Shown one piece after another: positions 63,396 to 64,000 of a DNA stretch of 64,000 bases (within the stretch, counting starts at the first letter, position 1; each line of letters begins with the position of its first letter). A program made the position numbers and the translations under genes. The DNA is from Hemicordylus capensis. Lineage: Eukaryota > Chordata > Lepidosauria > Squamata > Cordylidae. The stretch covers positions 3,472,001-3,536,000 of the forward strand of contig NC_069671.1 in assembly GCF_027244095.1 (NCBI RefSeq). The letters run 5' to 3'. The notes below the pieces were generated by a model. That model did not search any database. It was not told the origin of the DNA and saw only the letters and a list, made by a program, of their open reading frames with translations.

Positions 63396-63699
63396 AAGAA
63401 CTCTGGGGGAATGGGATAAAGCCACTGCAAGTGTGAACACAGCCCCCCAGTCCACCAGAGGAGTAACTTAATTAGCCCATCGTGAATGAGCAATATATCA
63501 GAGGCTTTAAAAAAAGAAAGAAGGGGAAAAAAGGGACGGTTCTCTGGAAATCTGGAATGCAGACACCAACACACTTGCCACATCAACTCCATTTACACTT
63601 AACTTCCTTGTTACACTTAGCCACATCCCATTTGTTTTAAGAAACTTAACTGTGAAGAGTGGAAAAATCAATTCAGAAGGTCCAAATTACGGGCAAGGG

Positions 63700-63736
63700 C
63701 CGATTTGGAAAAACAAACATTTATTTACAGCATTAA

Positions 63737-63767
<31 letters not shown>

Positions 63768-64000
63768 TCTCTCTCTCTCCACCCCCCCGAAATAAAACAG
63801 AATAATATATGGGCATCCAAAGAGCCCCATAATCCACAGCTTTCCTCCCATCCTGACCCACAGCTCAGCAAACAGAGCAGAAGTGCACACCCCGCTGGGC
63901 TCGTTCCCGGAGTCTGGCTGGTCCGATGCCGCCGCTCTCTGGATGGCAGGACCCGCCCTGCCTGCTTGCCTGCACCCTGGAGCAGACGCCGTGTCTCCCC
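63700..64000 (-). other. Possible 3' UTR of a minus-strand gene at the window edge
   Basis: TTTATT at 63719-63724 is an AATAAA on the minus strand; the DNA to the right becomes C+G-rich and repeat-poor. In human, P2RX2 is followed tail-to-tail by POLE. No coding match is visible here, so the identity is inference only. A (CA)n(CT)n run occupies 63733-63778. Confidence 0.25.

Overview
The window is vertebrate nuclear DNA, most likely from a squamate reptile (lizard or snake). The evidence is the repeat content: Sauria-type SINEs with a tRNA-like head and a BovB-like tail, 5S-rRNA-headed SINEs, CR1 LINEs ending in TTCTTATG octamers, L2 LINEs, Penelope-like remains, Helitrons and very many small hAT elements with 8-bp target duplications. 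Repeats fill most introns and intergenic space. Four host genes can be read, all on the + strand.

Left part (1-27 kb): two tandem 2'-5'-oligoadenylate synthetase (OAS1-type) genes. Copy A shows only exons 3-6 (2015-5771); its first exons would lie before the window. Copy B runs from an ATG at 10462 to a stop at 26986 in six exons and has ISRE-like sites just upstream. Its last exon ends in CTIL, the same prenylation (CaaX) box as human OAS1 p46; copy A has lost this box. Exon 4 of copy B is split 11 bases in by a LINE that itself carries a hAT element, so copy B is probably altered or dead unless splicing avoids the insert.

Middle (27-41 kb): Penelope-like, Helitron, SINE and solo-LTR fossils lead to a complete ISG15 gene (33576-36463). 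It has tandem ISREs, a TATA box, a first coding exon that holds only the ATG, and a second exon encoding two ubiquitin-like domains ending exactly in LRLRGG. Four tandem copies of a ~200-bp unit sit in its intron. A CR1 split by an L2 with a long open reverse-transcriptase frame follows.

Right part (41-64 kb): the ATP-gated channel gene P2RX2 in 12 exons (41627-58278, 398 aa), then repeat-rich DNA and, at the edge, a possible 3' end of a minus-strand gene (POLE would be expected from human order).

OAS makes 2-5A on sensing dsRNA and ISG15 is an interferon-induced ubiquitin-like modifier, so the left half is a small interferon-response cluster. In human these genes are on different chromosomes (OAS1, OASL and P2RX2 on 12q24; ISG15 on 1p36). 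OAS exon 5 and ISG15 exon 2 share splice phase 0, so OAS exons lie upstream of, and in phase with, a two-ubiquitin exon. This is the layout from which an OASL-type fusion could arise, and is the most interesting aspect of the window together with the divergent fate of the two OAS copies.
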